Assembly (NCBI GenBank): GCA_002205965.3
Contig: NADL03000568.1
Coordinates: 55,654-119,653 of the forward strand
Direction of reading: 5' to 3'
Source: Kappaphycus alvarezii
Lineage: Eukaryota; Rhodophyta; Florideophyceae; Gigartinales; Solieriaceae
DNA: 64,000 nucleotides
Below, piece after piece: positions 11,046 through 22,509 of this stretch. Below the pieces are notes generated by a model. That model made no database searches. It was not told the origin of the DNA and saw nothing but the letters and a program-made list of their open reading frames with translations. Each line of letters starts with the position of its first letter. The stretch's first letter is position 1. The translations under genes were made by a program, and so were the position numbers.

Positions 11046-11596
11046 TCATTCTGGAATTGGGATTTGCAAACTTGAAGTTCTGCTGCGGCGACCTGATCTC
11101 ATCAACCAAATTATGTTTTCAGTACTGCAAAGAGTCTCCGAGTCGTTTTGGGGGGACGAATGCAAAGTCAGATTGAAGCAGGGTTGTGACAAGATGAGGA
11201 GGAAAGGGCTTGCCAAGGCGGTTTTCCAAGCGACGAGATCCACTCGAGGTCGTTGCAGTGCTGGGAACAAAATGAGGCAAATGGGATCAGGACGCCCCAA
11301 CAATACCTCATGTTCGCAGTCCCCGAAGCCAGCTTGGATGGTAAGACATTCGGCCGCCGGCGATTGAATGCGGGAAGACGGTAGGGAGAAAAAGACCAGA
11401 AGACGAAACTAGGCAGAGTGGTCATGGAAAAAACATCAAGGTTGGTGAGACCTTGCTGACGATAGGAGGCAGCGTTGATGAGACTAGCGATGTGGGAGAC
11501 GTGGTGGGTGATGGAGATGACCGCCCTTTGTGTTGGGTCAGTAGGGACTCTATATAGACAAGCAAACGGTGTGTGGTTGATCAAGGGGAGTGGCAA
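11046..11596 (-). pseudogene. possible decayed non-LTR fragment
   Basis: Two overlapping minus-strand frames (11168-11596 and 11046-11303) include a stretch that reads like the post-RT segment of non-LTR elements: VISITHHVSHIASLINAAS is a plausible degraded GGLGI followed by an Ala-rich helix, about 20 residues before an aliphatic block. There is no RT catalytic box or zinc knuckle in reach. The call is tentative and depends mostly on this one motif and on the neighbouring LINE-B, which has the same strand. Confidence 0.3.
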
Positions 11597-11599
11597 ACT

Positions 11600-13166
11600 G
11601 TTGGGCGAGAGGGGGAAACCTCTCGGTTTGTACGGCGACGACCCTCCACCTAAAGTGACGAATTAGACTGACAAAACTGGGGGGAGGGAAAACAACCCTC
11701 AGTTTTACCTATGGTAAAATAAAGAAGATTGGCATCCCGTTGATGCAGAGATAAAACTCGTTACAACACGGTAATGTTTTCTTTGCGGGAATCCAAAACT
11801 AGTTTCGAACAACATACCCTTGCTTTTCAGGCATCGCAGTGCTTGAAAGTGCGAGAAAATATGTTGACCAAGAGATGCTGCAACTGGGCTTTTGTCGAAT
11901 GTGACAAAGGCTGACAGGTTGCGTAGCCCCTGTGCGTCAGGAATTGCGTGCAGCATGTGTATGAGCTATGCCGCAATCTTGTCATCCCTGCATACTAGCA
12001 AACTGTGGTAAAAGCCGTGCCTCTTCATTCGTGGTTGGTCCTTTCGCCCGGCTGATCCTGTAGTACAACCCTCGGTGCCCGGCCTAGCACGCTTCATCCT
12101 TCCGTGCGAGCAATGACTCTACGGTTTGGAGGTGCTTTATCGCCATTGTGATTGGCGCTTTGCCTCCACGTCATGTGTGTCCACTGACATTGATAAGCCC
12201 AGTCACCTCGGTCACTGTGGCCGCCCGTTGTGTTTCACCGTCCATTGTCATGGTTCGGAATCTTCCAAGTGCCATATTTTACGCTGGAGGGTTGCAAGAT
12301 GCTGGTTGCTCCCTCCACGTGCACTGGTAATAACTTTCAGACACACTGCTTGCATTGGATTGAAGCTCGACCGCCATCACTTTTGCTTGCATCCCTCCAC
12401 GCGGGAACAAGCAAAGCACCAGGTTATCAAGCTGTAGGGTATTGAGCGGCACGCCTCTGAATGGCTAAAGTCAAAGAGGATCCCTTCATCTCGCAGTCAA
12501 AGGTGACTACTACTTCCGAGCATAATCACAGTGGCTTGATTTTTATTTTCATTTTTAATTATCAAATAAAATGAACAAAAACTAAAAAGCTTTGGTTCTT
12601 GCATTACAGCGTCTCGGCATTGATCCATACAACAGCACCTGTCCTCCAGAGGGCATAGGTCGCCGAGTTGCTCCATCACATTGTCATCAGATGGAGGACC
12701 CCGGCGACCTTGCCACCGACCTCTGCCCATCCGCCTTTAGCGGAAGCGACGGACGAAACCACCCAAGCGCTGAGTGGCGGGACCGTCAACAGTTTTGCAC
12801 ATGACGACTAGCAGCTCCTACAAGATGGCATATTCGACAGCAGTAATATTCTGTGCCAACGCAGTCACGATTGAAGGCAGAATGCCTACCACAAGCTGAT
12901 CCCCAGCCCAGTCTCCTTCCGAGGCCTCCGGCGCAAAGTGACACCGACTTGCGTGTTGGTTCATGCGGAACTTTTGATACAGACGCATGGGCGCGTAGAC
13001 TGGGTTGCAACGGGGGATGACGGTTGTTGGTGTGAATGTTTACTTTTTATACACATGTCAGAATATGGGCTACGAGTCCATTGCGAGGAAATGCGGGGGG
13101 GCGTGGGAACAAGGCAAGGTAGGGGACATGAGAACAGGAATGCAAGTGGAGGAGGGGAGTGGCATG
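11600..13166. other. no gene recognised
   Basis: Only short frames on both strands are open (for example 11705-11956 minus, 12126-12437 plus, 12786-13010 minus) and none shows a motif. I see no repeat with the rest of the window. Confidence 0.45.
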
Positions 13167-13433
13167 TCAAACGGCGGTGACTCTGTTTTGAGGGACCATT
13201 TTCTCGGCCTCACCCGTGTGGTACTCGACGTCATAAAAGTATGCCTTCTTGTAGAATTTGCCGAATGTGAGAGTGCGGACGACGGCGTGCAGGAGGATGC
13301 TGTATTCCGAGTAGGGATGGGTGAGACTGACGTTGGGTCGGCTTGTGACAAGAGTGATGATGCAAGGGTGGTAGGCACCGAGGGCGTTGTTATCTTTGAT
13401 GGCCTGGGCATGTTGTCCGACTTTGAGGGGCAT
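13167..13433 (-). pseudogene. unidentified 88-codon ORF
   Basis: An ATG-started frame of 88 residues contains a plausible globular composition (for example HPCIITLVTSRPNVSLTHP and TFGKFYKKAYFYDVEYHTG), unlike the Pro/Arg-rich shadows around it. I do not recognise the family. Another minus-strand ORF of similar quality (13709-13969) lies just upstream in a different frame, so both may be pieces of one decayed gene or TE protein. Confidence 0.3.
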
Positions 13434-13708
13434 GATGGTGGGAAGATGGTTGCGGCGGTTGGGTGAATTGCTGGCGGTGGAGTGATGATGCGTGAGGCAT
13501 AAGTGGATAGGGAGGGGGAGGGAGAAGGTGACCGTTTAATATGGAAATGTCGGGGATGGTGATGCCGAGATCAATCCGTTTCACATGACATGCAATACAG
13601 TGCTGTACATATTTCAGCAATTTCTACACGTGTAATATTATCCGTTTCGTACAGTACAGTGGTACAAATTGTCATCAAGTCCAGCAATGCACTCCCCAAA
13701 ATGCCACC

Positions 13709-13969
13709 CTAATGGCGGCTTGGTGAGGAAATTTCAAGCTTGTTGTTGCAGTAGACTGCTGGGATCAGGGATTGGAACATGGCTCCTAAGCGAGGGAAGT
13801 GGGTGGTGTTGAAAGTTCCTCTCGAGCGCAGATAGGATGCGAACAGTTGCCACTGGATGGACAGGTCTGCGCAGTGGAGGTCGTCGCGGTCGCGCAGCAG
13901 GATAGCTCCGTATAGGTACGTGCTGCGCAGGAACGTGTGGAAGAGGTGGCCAGGATGGGCGGGGGCCAT
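13709..13969 (-). pseudogene. unidentified 86-codon ORF
   Basis: It starts at an ATG (complement of 13967-13969). The sequence looks protein-like: LYGAILLRDRDDLHCADLSI, then WQLFASYLRSRGTF and a hydrophobic LGAMFQSLIPAVYC stretch. I know no matching family. It may be part of a TE gag-like or accessory protein given the setting. The frame ends at a stop and coding-like sequence seems to continue in another frame at 13433-13167. Confidence 0.33.
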
Positions 13970-16863
13970 GTTACAAGTGAGGGGCGTTGCCTGTAGGAGG
14001 GGAACGTTTGGGTGGGTTTACTGCGAGTGGAACATGGGGTAGGAGGGGGCGAGTGCCTTGTTGAGTGCGATGTGCCCTGTTGATGGTCGTGTTGGGTTGT
14101 ATCCCTAGGGGGGGTTATTGTCATCCCTAAGGGGCCTTGTCGGAGAGGGGACTTACTGTCGATTGTATTGTGAGTGGTAGACGTGGGTGGGCTGGGTCCT
14201 GAGTGATCACTGTGCACTTATTGGGTGCCCAGTTCAGGCGTCTGGCGGATGCCCAGCGTTGACATTCGTTGGGGAGAGTCTGAAGGAGGAATAGTTCGTG
14301 GGAGTGGAGGACGTCGTTTGCGAATCGGTGACAGTATCTTCAAAAGAAAATAGAGAAGAGAAATGCGAGAAAATATGGTGGATGTCTCTCAGGACTGCGT
14401 CTGGTTGATATTTAACTTTTGCACAACTGCGCAATGAAGAAAGCAGGTTGAAGAAACGTTACCTCATTGAATATTCGGAATAGCCACGTTGAACAGCAAT
14501 TGTGCCCCCCAGCGTAGGAGGCCACTCGAAACCACTAGCTAGCCCAAGCTTGACCAAGCAAGTATGACACTGCACCTGATCACGCAATCCCTGCTGTGCC
14601 AGCATAGATCCAAACAACGCAAACGCACCCACAAACTCCTCACAATTCTGACTTCATATCGTAGCATGGCTCGAGCCACAGTCGACTTTCTACATTTTCC
14701 TCAGCCTCTACCCCATCTGCTTAGGCAAATCAACTGCAACTGCTATTGCCAGACGTGTCGCCAGCTATCATTCTTGGTACAGTTTCCGGTGATGGATTGA
14801 AAATAGCATTTCCCAAGCCCGATGGGAGCAGCAGCTTGACTATGGGACCCTTCAACCTGGGCAACTTTTGAAAAACGCAGTTCTAGGTTTATCGGCCTCC
14901 AGGATGTCCTATGCGCTACCTGTCTTTCCAATCATGCATGCTTGAGATGGGGATTGGTAAGAAACGACCTGTGTGTCACAGAGGGATAGGGGGGGAAATT
15001 GGGGCACTCTACTAATTTGAGATGAAGGACGGCTTTTATCCGAGACTAGAGGGGGCAGGTATGTGTATTTGAGTCTGAAAAGGAGGCCGAGTCAGGCGAG
15101 ACGACCTCACAAGGCTGGTGTAAGGCACGCTGCGTTGGACGACGAGAAATAGCGGGATATGTCTATCCCGAAACGGTTAATATGGGACGGGATCGAAAAC
15201 AAATGATCATAACTCAGCTTCCAGAGCATCTTTGTTTGAAAAAGTAAACAGAAAAACGGCGGAGTGGGTTGCGGGAAACCGTACGAAAATACCATAAAAT
15301 GTGTTGTAGTTGAAAGGAGATGACGAAGAGTAAAGGCGAGTAAAAGTCTGCAAATTCGATACATAGAGTATAGTCTGGGGTAACCTGTAATAACGTTTTT
15401 ACTATCGGAATTTCCAAGTGAATTTACCCTGGATGCGCAATTCCTACCATTCATGACCTCCGTAAACTCTTCTGCTATTTTGCGGAACGCAGCACTCTTC
15501 TTCTTTTCCTGTTCCCTTTTTTTCTTCTCCGCTTCCTTTTTCGACCTACTCCCCTAAAAATTTTTCCTGGCAGACATCACATCAGATTGCAGATACACTG
15601 CTGGATACCCATAGTTTAGAGCTCTCCTTGTCTTGTCGTAAGGACGGAGCGAAAAACCTACCAGAAACCCTTTCAAAACAGTATATATAGCTCCAATGCT
15701 CCTGATTTGACCGTCAAAAGCGGCATCAATGCGCTTGTGCACAACAATGGACACTTCATTACAGAGGACTACTTTCCCCAGTTCATTCAGAGCGTTTCTT
15801 TTTGACGACGTAGGCCGCTTCTGTGCCCTTCGTTTCACTTTCAAATTGCTCCAGGATGCCGTAATCAAGAGGCCAGAGCCTAGCACTTCTTAATGGTAGC
15901 TGCACGGTTTGTTTAGGTTGAAGCGCGGTAGCCTGAAATCCCAAGGATAAAGGTCAGATTCATACTTTCCAAAATCGATGATTCAATAACGAAACAATGC
16001 CGCATGTCTCGCAGGTGGCCTCACGCCAGTCTTGTAACAACCTGCCTACCTGTCCGCTTTTCATGCTTAGGTATACCCCTTTCGGCTAATCACCGCCACT
16101 GCCTCATTAATAAAGCACCAAAGATTCCCCCCTAACTACATATGGATCTCTAGCCTTTCTGACGGCGATTGAAAATTCTGCTGATACTGTTGTCACAGGA
16201 ATTCGAGAAAATCGTTCTGTTGAGGGGAGTTGTACCACTTTGATAGTTTCTTTCGCTGCATTTGAAAGCACTTACCGTCCACATCTCGAACTGGGTCTAT
16301 CGAGAAGAAAAAGAAGCGAAAGTTATTCAGTGACTTTTGAATGGCGTCTGATATTGTCTGCTACGAATGAAATTGTATGAAGCTCCATTGAGCTGTTCCT
16401 AGACTAGTCCTTGCTGCAATATTGTTTTCATGGAGCCATACATCTTTATTGATCACATCGGAACACCGCCAAAATTTCTTCACATATATCTACTTTGGGG
16501 CTTAACCTAGCTCCGCATCAGAAATGTTCTTTCAAAGAGGAAAACGCAGGTAATAAATGACCTACTGCTGACGCAGTATCCACCACATTCAAATATTTCC
16601 CTATCCATTTTATCTTTGAGCGACGAAATCTACCAAGTTTCCTCCAGGATGAAGAAAATACCGTAGTCTCTACAACGAGCTCACCGCTAACTTAAGTCTT
16701 ATCTAGATCCCACACCAACAGAGGGTCTTCTTTTGGAACCGAATGCTTGCGTAAAACCTGGCTCATTGCAGTCTTCAATGTCTTGACATGATCTAAATTC
16801 TCAGCATTTGCTTTCGCCAAGTCCTCTTATTCGTGTCACAAGCACCTTATCTCGCAATATCTC
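13970..16863. other. no gene recognised
   Basis: A 2.9-kb stretch with only short frames. The longest is a minus-strand frame of 110 codons (15554-15886), basic at its N-terminus and opening with GTG rather than ATG; I cannot assign it. No terminal repeats were seen. The stretch ends where the LTR at 16864 begins. Confidence 0.45.
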
Positions 16864-17439
16864 TGATAGGGGTAAATCGTCGGGAGAAGAGATACTCAGA
16901 ACCAACTACCCCAAAAAGGAGGTGTTGCAAGCGACAGAAGTGCTACCGTGGTATAGCTGGACGAACAAAAAGGAGTGGATAGGGAAGACAGTTGACAGGG
17001 CTACAAGCAAGTATAGAAGGGGAAGGGTCTATCACTGATGCTCTGCGACCAGCGTAGGAAAAATGTTTCTTGGGCCTGAAGTTGACTCTCAACTTCCTAG
17101 TACTCGGGACTTGACTTGAAGTTGTCTGCCAACTTGCTTTATGCTTTGTGTGCAATTTTATTCGTTGAGCGCCCCGCTCGGGTATGCTGGCTCACAATTA
17201 CTCCTACCATTTCATGCAAACAGCCCCTTATATAGAGTTTTCAACCCTCACAATTTGTAGCACCTATGCGGTACCTATGTGCCATACGTATCTGCACCGC
17301 TACAGTACGGTGCAAAGCATCCCTCTAAAATAATTGAAAATAAAATTGAAATTACAGTGACGGCGCAGCCAGTGCAGCATGCCAGCTCATCCAGCGCAGC
17401 ATGCCAAATAATATCTAGAAGTTATATTACTGTATATCA
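16864..17439 (-). repeat. 3' LTR of gypsy-2 (576 bp)
   Basis: It is homologous to 21893-22725 at both ends: the first 280 bp (GGGGTAAATCGTCGGGAGAA onward) and the last 210 bp (from CACAATTTGTAGCACC to the end). The middle, about 17150-17215, differs and is shorter, so the LTR lacks the small ORF found in the other copy. Termini are TGATA at 16864 and TATCA at 17439. A TATATAAG-like word lies near 17230 on the minus strand. Confidence 0.88.
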
Positions 17440-17451
17440 CACCCCCTCGCT
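17440..17451 (-). other. polypurine tract
   Basis: Read on the minus strand, AGCGAGGGGGTG abuts the TG of the 3' LTR exactly. This is where second-strand DNA priming occurs in LTR elements, and it independently confirms the LTR boundary. Confidence 0.8.
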
Positions 17452-17557
17452 CAAGACGAACGTCCCGACTCGTCATTATTCTTTTTCTGTTTCCATGCAT
17501 GTACTTTGCCTTATTGACTTAACATAAAGCCTTTCAAACGGATATGGGTGCAGTTGA

Positions 17558-18031
17558 TTACCTATGAAATATTCCAAAAGTAGGTGCGCGTTCGATGGTT
17601 CTGACCGCCGTTTCCTCTTCCTCATTTGACATAGGGGCGTAATCGGGAACTGTTTTCAATTTAATTTCTCTGTCTTCCATAAAATTAGGCAGGAGCGTTG
17701 CAGTAAAACAAAGAGCGTTTTCCGAAATGATCCTTTTCGGTAGATGAAACTGTTCACTTATTTCTTTTTCAATGAATCTCAGGATCACTTCAGCATTAGC
17801 CTCCACAACTGCAACTGCTATTTGCCATCCAGTAAGATGTTCCACCCCTATAAGGAGATACTTGTTTCCGGAAGATGTTTCCTTGAATGGGCCAGCAAAG
17901 TCGATTGAGAAGGTTTCAAAACGACCAGAAACCGGAAAGCTTAGATTTGTCTTAAATTTTCGTATCGGAGTCGTATCCCAATGCCCTAACTCATCATGAA
18001 AAATCCTCAAGATCTTGATTCTTTCTTTCAA
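17558..18031 (-). pseudogene. gypsy-2 integrase (internally deleted)
   Basis: The frame begins with the HH half of the zinc domain (IFHDELGHWD). It then jumps, without the CxxC half, to RFETFSIDFAGPF, where the first catalytic Asp is present. The second catalytic position reads ISENALCF, so the expected Asp is Glu. The Glu near NEEEETAVRTI is retained. The homologous gypsy-1 segment shows that about 40 residues with the CEGCQK site are missing here, an in-frame deletion. It cannot be a working integrase. Confidence 0.85.
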
Positions 18032-18837
18032 ACGGGCACTAGACGAGGACCGGTTTTAGTGTGTCGGAAGAGTTTCCCATTCCACAATGTAAAAGCCTTT
18101 TGATTCCTGCGTACCCAATTTCTGTGTTCAAGGTCAACCTTTCTCATTTCTAGTCCATCAATGAATTTCATTAGTCCGTGAATATTAGCTTCGTACTCGT
18201 TACCGTTCGGCACTTGCACCTCGGCAACTCCGACGATGTCCTCCGAAGCTTTTTCATTTGGACTCAGTGGATCCCTCAAGCGGGATAGGTAATCGGCAAG
18301 CTGATTATTGCGTCCGGGCCTATACACAATTTCAAACCGATATTCTGCGAAAATGTCGAGCCATCGAGCCAAGCGGTGATGTACATCTTTCTTTTGGAGT
18401 GCTGTCTTAAGTGCCTGGTGATCAGTTATCAAGACAAATGTTTCGAGTGATAGAAAGTACACGCGAAACTTTTCCATTACGAAGACGACAGCTAGTGCTT
18501 CTTTTTAGCAGACTGAGTATCTCTTTTCCGCATCATTCAGAGTGCGACTTGCGAATTGAACAGGGTGTAGTCTTCTGTTTTCATCTTTTTGGGACAAAAC
18601 GGCACCCAAAGACCGTTCTGAGGCATTTGTTTCCACAACAAATGGTCCCTTGAAATCCGGATACATGAGCACTGGGTGTACAAACAGCTTATATTTGAGC
18701 TCCTCAAATGCAGTTTCCATTTCCTTGGTCCCGTAAAAATTTCCGCTCTTCGTAGTGCTGCAGTATTGGCGAAACATTTGATAAATCTTCTGTAATATGA
18801 GGCCAGTCCTAAGAAGCTTCGAACCTCCGTCTTTCAA
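18028..18837 (-). pseudogene. gypsy-2 RNase H and connection region
   Basis: One minus-strand frame with an in-frame stop at 18505-18507. It shows the end of RT connection (KEMETAAFEEL-like, YPDFKGPFVVETNASERSLG), where the first RNase H Asp of the usual TDAS is Asn, then ITDHQALKTA and a long spacer up to the integrase. It closely parallels gypsy-1 positions 2752-3300. Confidence 0.85.
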
Positions 18838-18964
18838 GCGGGCCTTTGTTCCAACTTGATTTTTTTCGTTTTCTCTGGATCCACTTTAATTCCCTCTTGA
18901 TCGACGATATGACCGAGTAATTGGATACAAGTTTTCGCAAAGAAGCATTTGCTCAACTTAATTT

Positions 18965-19809
18965 TCAGGCTGTATGCCGATATCCTATCCACCACTTTCT
19001 TGACATGCGAACTGTCTTGACATGCGATAGGTGCTGATCCAAGGGGTTTGAGAATATTACCAAATCATCGATATAAACTGTTGCAAATGGAAGTCCTTTC
19101 AAAACCTCGTTCATCATTCTTTGGAATGTACCTGGTGCATTCATGAGAACAAAGAGCATCACTTCGAACCTGAAAGTACCGGCTTTGCTGGTAAAAGTTG
19201 TTTTTTCCTTACATTTTTATCCAATGGAATCTGCCAATAACCAGTGTAAAGATCAATTGAGGTGAAGTATCTCCCATCCTTCAATTCCTCGAGGATTTAC
19301 TACATGTTTGGAATCGGAAATCGATCGGGTATCATTCTTTCTTTCAGCTGTCGGTAATCGATGCAAAAGCGAAGTTTTCCATCTTTTTTTGGTGCTACCA
19401 CAACTAGAAATGACCCTGAGGATGAAACTTGCCGAATAATATCATTTTCTAGCATGCTTGTAACATTCTCTGAGATAAATTGGTCATATTTTGGCGGTTG
19501 ACGTCTAGGTCTGTGGTAAATTGGTTGAGTATCGGTAAGTTCAAATGAGTGAGTGACCGGTACACTTGCTTGTCTTAGATCTGAAACGGTCCATGCAACT
19601 ACTTCGGAAGATGTTAACATTTCGGATATTTTCATTGAGGCGGGGGCTGGAGGGTGCTGTACGTTTTCTTGAATTTCTGCCATTCGGCGCTGGTCTTCTT
19701 CTTGAGCCTCACCCTCCAAATTTTGAAGGACATTTTCCGGCGTGCTTAAATCTTCTGATATGGAATTCTTCATATTCTTATTCTCTTTGCAAAGGTAATC
19801 TTCTTTCAT
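18965..19809 (-). pseudogene. gypsy-2 reverse transcriptase (frameshifted)
   Basis: The N-terminal half (19300-19809) contains PKKDGKLRFCIDYRQL and stops at 19300-19302. The next segment carries FTSIDLYTGYWQ-like sequence. A second frame (18965-19162) carries FVLMNAPGTFQRMM and an intact catalytic box, VYIDDLVIFSN. At least two frame changes separate the pieces, so the catalytic Asp pair survives in a gene that cannot be read through. Confidence 0.87.
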
Positions 19810-19866
19810 GCTCTGAATTCCGTCCTTTGATTCGATATTATCGAAACAAGAAACACATTCAGGTCT

Positions 19867-20523
19867 CTAACCTACCCCAGAACTCCAGTCGTCATCTGTT
19901 TCAAACCCAGATTCATAATCGTCCCATGCCATGTTCATTATCCCTCGAGCGTACCCTTTTCCACTTCCGAAAGTGTTAGTTGGTTCGGCATCTTCGCTGT
20001 CATAGCTAGAAGTGAAATCTTCACTGTCCGTTTCTCCTAGATCTTCCGGATGTGTGCTTTTGTCGAAATCCAGGGGCATCTTCACGGTTCTGCCGTCAAT
20101 ATTAACTGAAACGATTTGGTTGCCCAAGTCAATGCATGTCCCTAGTATTTCCATAGTAGGGCAGCCAATGATTGCATCGAAAGGGAGATAAGGCATTACA
20201 AGAAAGTCTACATCAACTCTAGAGTCCCCAAAGAACACAGAAACCTTGTCAACGGAGCCGATGCATTTTGATACGGTGCCATCCGCCACAGTTATTCTTC
20301 GAGTAGTTGGAATAATTTCGAGACCTAGATCTGTCACCAAAGTTTCTGAAATGAGGTTTGGAACAGCACCCAAATCGAAAAGAGCTTGGTTTTTCATTCC
20401 CAATACTTTGACTAGTACCAGCTTAAGACGTCTTGGTGCTGTTGAGGCCGATTGAGGAAACAGTTTCTTACCGTTAGCGGACTTATTAGACCTGGTTTTT
20501 TTTGAGTTCTTTTCTCGCATCAT
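19867..20523 (-). pseudogene. gypsy-2 retropepsin-type protease
   Basis: A 218-codon open frame with ALFDLGAVPNLIS, where the usual aspartic-protease D-S/T-G triad reads D-L-G (Ser to Leu can be one C-to-T change). About 60 residues later it has FDAIIGCPTMEILG, the typical second half. The C-terminus is acidic (about 19870-20060). The frame is in phase with the RT N-terminal segment after a stop near 19867, so gag-pol was probably one polyprotein. Confidence 0.75.
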
Positions 20524-21132
20524 CTGCGCCTCCCCTCAAATGTTGACCAAACGTTATCCCAGTTGGGGCCGATGCAAGCTCAGCCACCAAGCTGTACTTC
20601 TTCACATACCCTAGTACGTCCTTCTGGGTACTTCTAACTTTCTTACTCTTTTTCGTTTTCTTGGCCGAATTGATTTCCACTCCTGGAACAACTTGGTCAG
20701 ACCTCTTGGTTCGAGGAGGTACAGGTGCTGGGATATGCTCCAGCATTCCATAATCTTGCCTAGTTTTTTCCGATAAAATGCTCCCTTCTCCATCCCTTTT
20801 CGTCACATTTACTTGACTGATTTCTTCAGCGATGGATACTTTACCGGCATCCGTCAACCTTTGATCCTTTCTGTTTTTTAAGATTTTCACCTCTGGTCCT
20901 GACTCACTCCTTGCTTCCGATAAATTTGCTCTTCTGTTGTCTTTAGACCAGCAGTTACTTTCATGGTGCCCATATCGACCGCACAACGAGTGTTTCTATG
21001 TGGATTATCAGGACACCTGTTTGCAAAGTGTCCAGACTTGTGACAGTAAGAACAGACTTCTGCGGCCTTAGGGGCCCCAGACTGGTTCTTCTTAATAATA
21101 AGAGTAAGGCTTTCCAACTGCGAGGTTATCAT
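20524..21132 (-). pseudogene. gypsy-2 gag C-terminus with CCHC knuckles
   Basis: The frame at 20887-21132 has a canonical C-x2-C-x4-H-x4-C knuckle (CSYCHKSGHFANRC). A second knuckle (CGRYGHHESNC) continues in another frame from 20986 downward, so a one-base shift lies between the two. A Lys/Ser-rich linker follows to the protease. This is the nucleocapsid part that binds the element RNA. Confidence 0.82.
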
Positions 21133-21200
21133 GTCAAGTCGATTATCAAATCGGGTTTCCAGTCATTCTTCCAAGTTTTTGACATCGCTCCTGACAGATT

Positions 21201-21872
21201 CTAATGCCGCTGCACTAGTAGCCGACTTTGATAATTCTTTTCAGGATGTACGATTGACACCGATGTATGGGTTTTCCTCGGTACCTCACTCAGTGACTGA
21301 AAAGTCTCTGAATTTTTGACAAATTCTACCATGGTATCCTTCAGTTCATTAAAAGTGTGAGGGCCCTTTATGAGAAGGAAATCGGAGAGCCTCTTATCCC
21401 CCATCGCAGCCTTACGCAGCATTCCGTACTTAGCATGGGCGTCAAACCCGGACTTTTCATAGAGATCACACAAGTATACCAATTAGCTTAACAAATCGTC
21501 GAAGTTGAACCGGGCCTCTATGGCGGTACGAGTCATCTCATCTGGTTCTACCTCCTTAGCATACTCTTTCACAAGCCACTCACATACCTCACCGAAGTTA
21601 CGCCCATTCCCGTTAAGAGACCACCCGTCGATAAACTTGGCCTTATATTTGTGCTTTGCGTCATCCTGAAGATAAGCGAAGATACTTTCGGCCTTCTCTT
21701 CATCGCTCTTCTCACGCATCATAACGTTGACATATGTATAGAGAAATTCCTCAACGTCTTCACCCTTGCCCCTGCGAACGTTATACGAGCAGCGTTGAGA
21801 TCCATGATTACAGAAAAAAAATCCCCCGAAGTGTTCCCTAATACTGCTCAACTTGAATACCTCGGGCGCAAC
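21201..21872 (-). pseudogene. gypsy-2 gag capsid region
   Basis: One frame spans 21872 to 21201 with one in-frame TAA at 21483-21485. It contains the retrotransposon gag-like pattern of a Glu-rich helix (VEEFLYTYVNVMMREKSDEE) and aromatic/hydrophobic repeats (GEVCEWLVKEYAKE). The nominal start at 21959 lies inside the LTR and is probably not used, so the true initiator is unclear. The frame runs directly into the zinc-knuckle segment after a shift near 21200. Confidence 0.7.
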
Positions 21873-21890
21873 CCCTCCAAAAGAGTACCA
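21873..21890 (-). other. probable tRNA primer binding site
   Basis: Two bases after the 5' LTR end, the minus strand reads TGGTACTCTTTTGGAGGG. It starts with the TGG expected to pair with a tRNA 3' CCA. I cannot name the tRNA without the host tRNA set. Confidence 0.6.
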
Positions 21891-22197
21891 AATGGTAGGG
21901 GTAAATAGTCGGGAGAAGAGATACTCAGAACCAACTACCCCAAAAAGGAGGTGTTGCAAGCGACAAAAGTGCTACCGTGGTATGGTTGAACAAACAAAAA
22001 GGAGTGTATATGGAAGAGAGTGGAGAGGGCTACAAGCAAGTCTGGAAGGGGCAGGGTCTACCACTGATGCTATGCGACCAACGTAGGAAAATGTTTCTTG
22101 GGTCTGGAGTTGACTCTCAACTTCCTGCTACTCGGGACTTAGCTTGAAGTTGTCTGCCAACTTGCTTGACCTCCATAAGGGGAAGCAGTTTACTCGG

Positions 22198-22207
22198 CTT
22201 ATATAGA
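22198..22207 (-). promoter_or_regulatory. LTR TATA box
   Basis: TCTATATAAG on the minus strand, about 310 bp before the gag side of the LTR. The same word is kept in the LTR relatives near 28145 and 51365. It probably sets the transcription start (U3/R boundary). Confidence 0.55.
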
Positions 22208-22263
22208 CTTTTTTTGGCTAATTCTAAAGTCTCAAATAAACATATTAAAAACCTTAAAATGCA

Positions 22264-22509
22264 TCAATTGGAATCGTGTGATCGAGAAAGACAAACAGCA
22301 GATATTATCAGGATGAATATCTTGATTCTTTCCTTAGTATCTTTGTCCTCTAGATCAAAGCCAAACAGTTTCCCCAAAATATCCATTCCACTCAGGCAGT
22401 CTACAGAAATATCCGCGAACGGCTTAGAATTCTCCATTGCCTCCTGCGAAATATCTAGACCACTGAGGAGGCCCTCATCCGGTTGCAGAGTCGGGATCAC
22501 CTGGTCCAT
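22264..22509 (-). CDS. small acidic ORF inside the LTR U3
   Basis: An ATG-started frame of 81 codons lies upstream of the LTR TATA box. Its core (LDISQEAMENSKPFADI, then DCLSGMDILGKLFGFDLE) is shared at the protein level with the frame at 51477-51710 (LDISQEEIESYEPFADI, then CGDCLGSMDILEDLFGSDLE). It is recognisable but broken in the copy at 28280-28450. Similarity in amino acids across diverged copies suggests the peptide was once selected. I know no family. It could be an element accessory protein or a captured host segment. Confidence 0.5.
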   Translation of the reverse strand: MDQVIPTLQPDEGLLSGLDISQEAMENSKPFADISVDCLSGMDILGKLFGFDLEDKDTKERIKIFILIISAVCLSRSHDSN

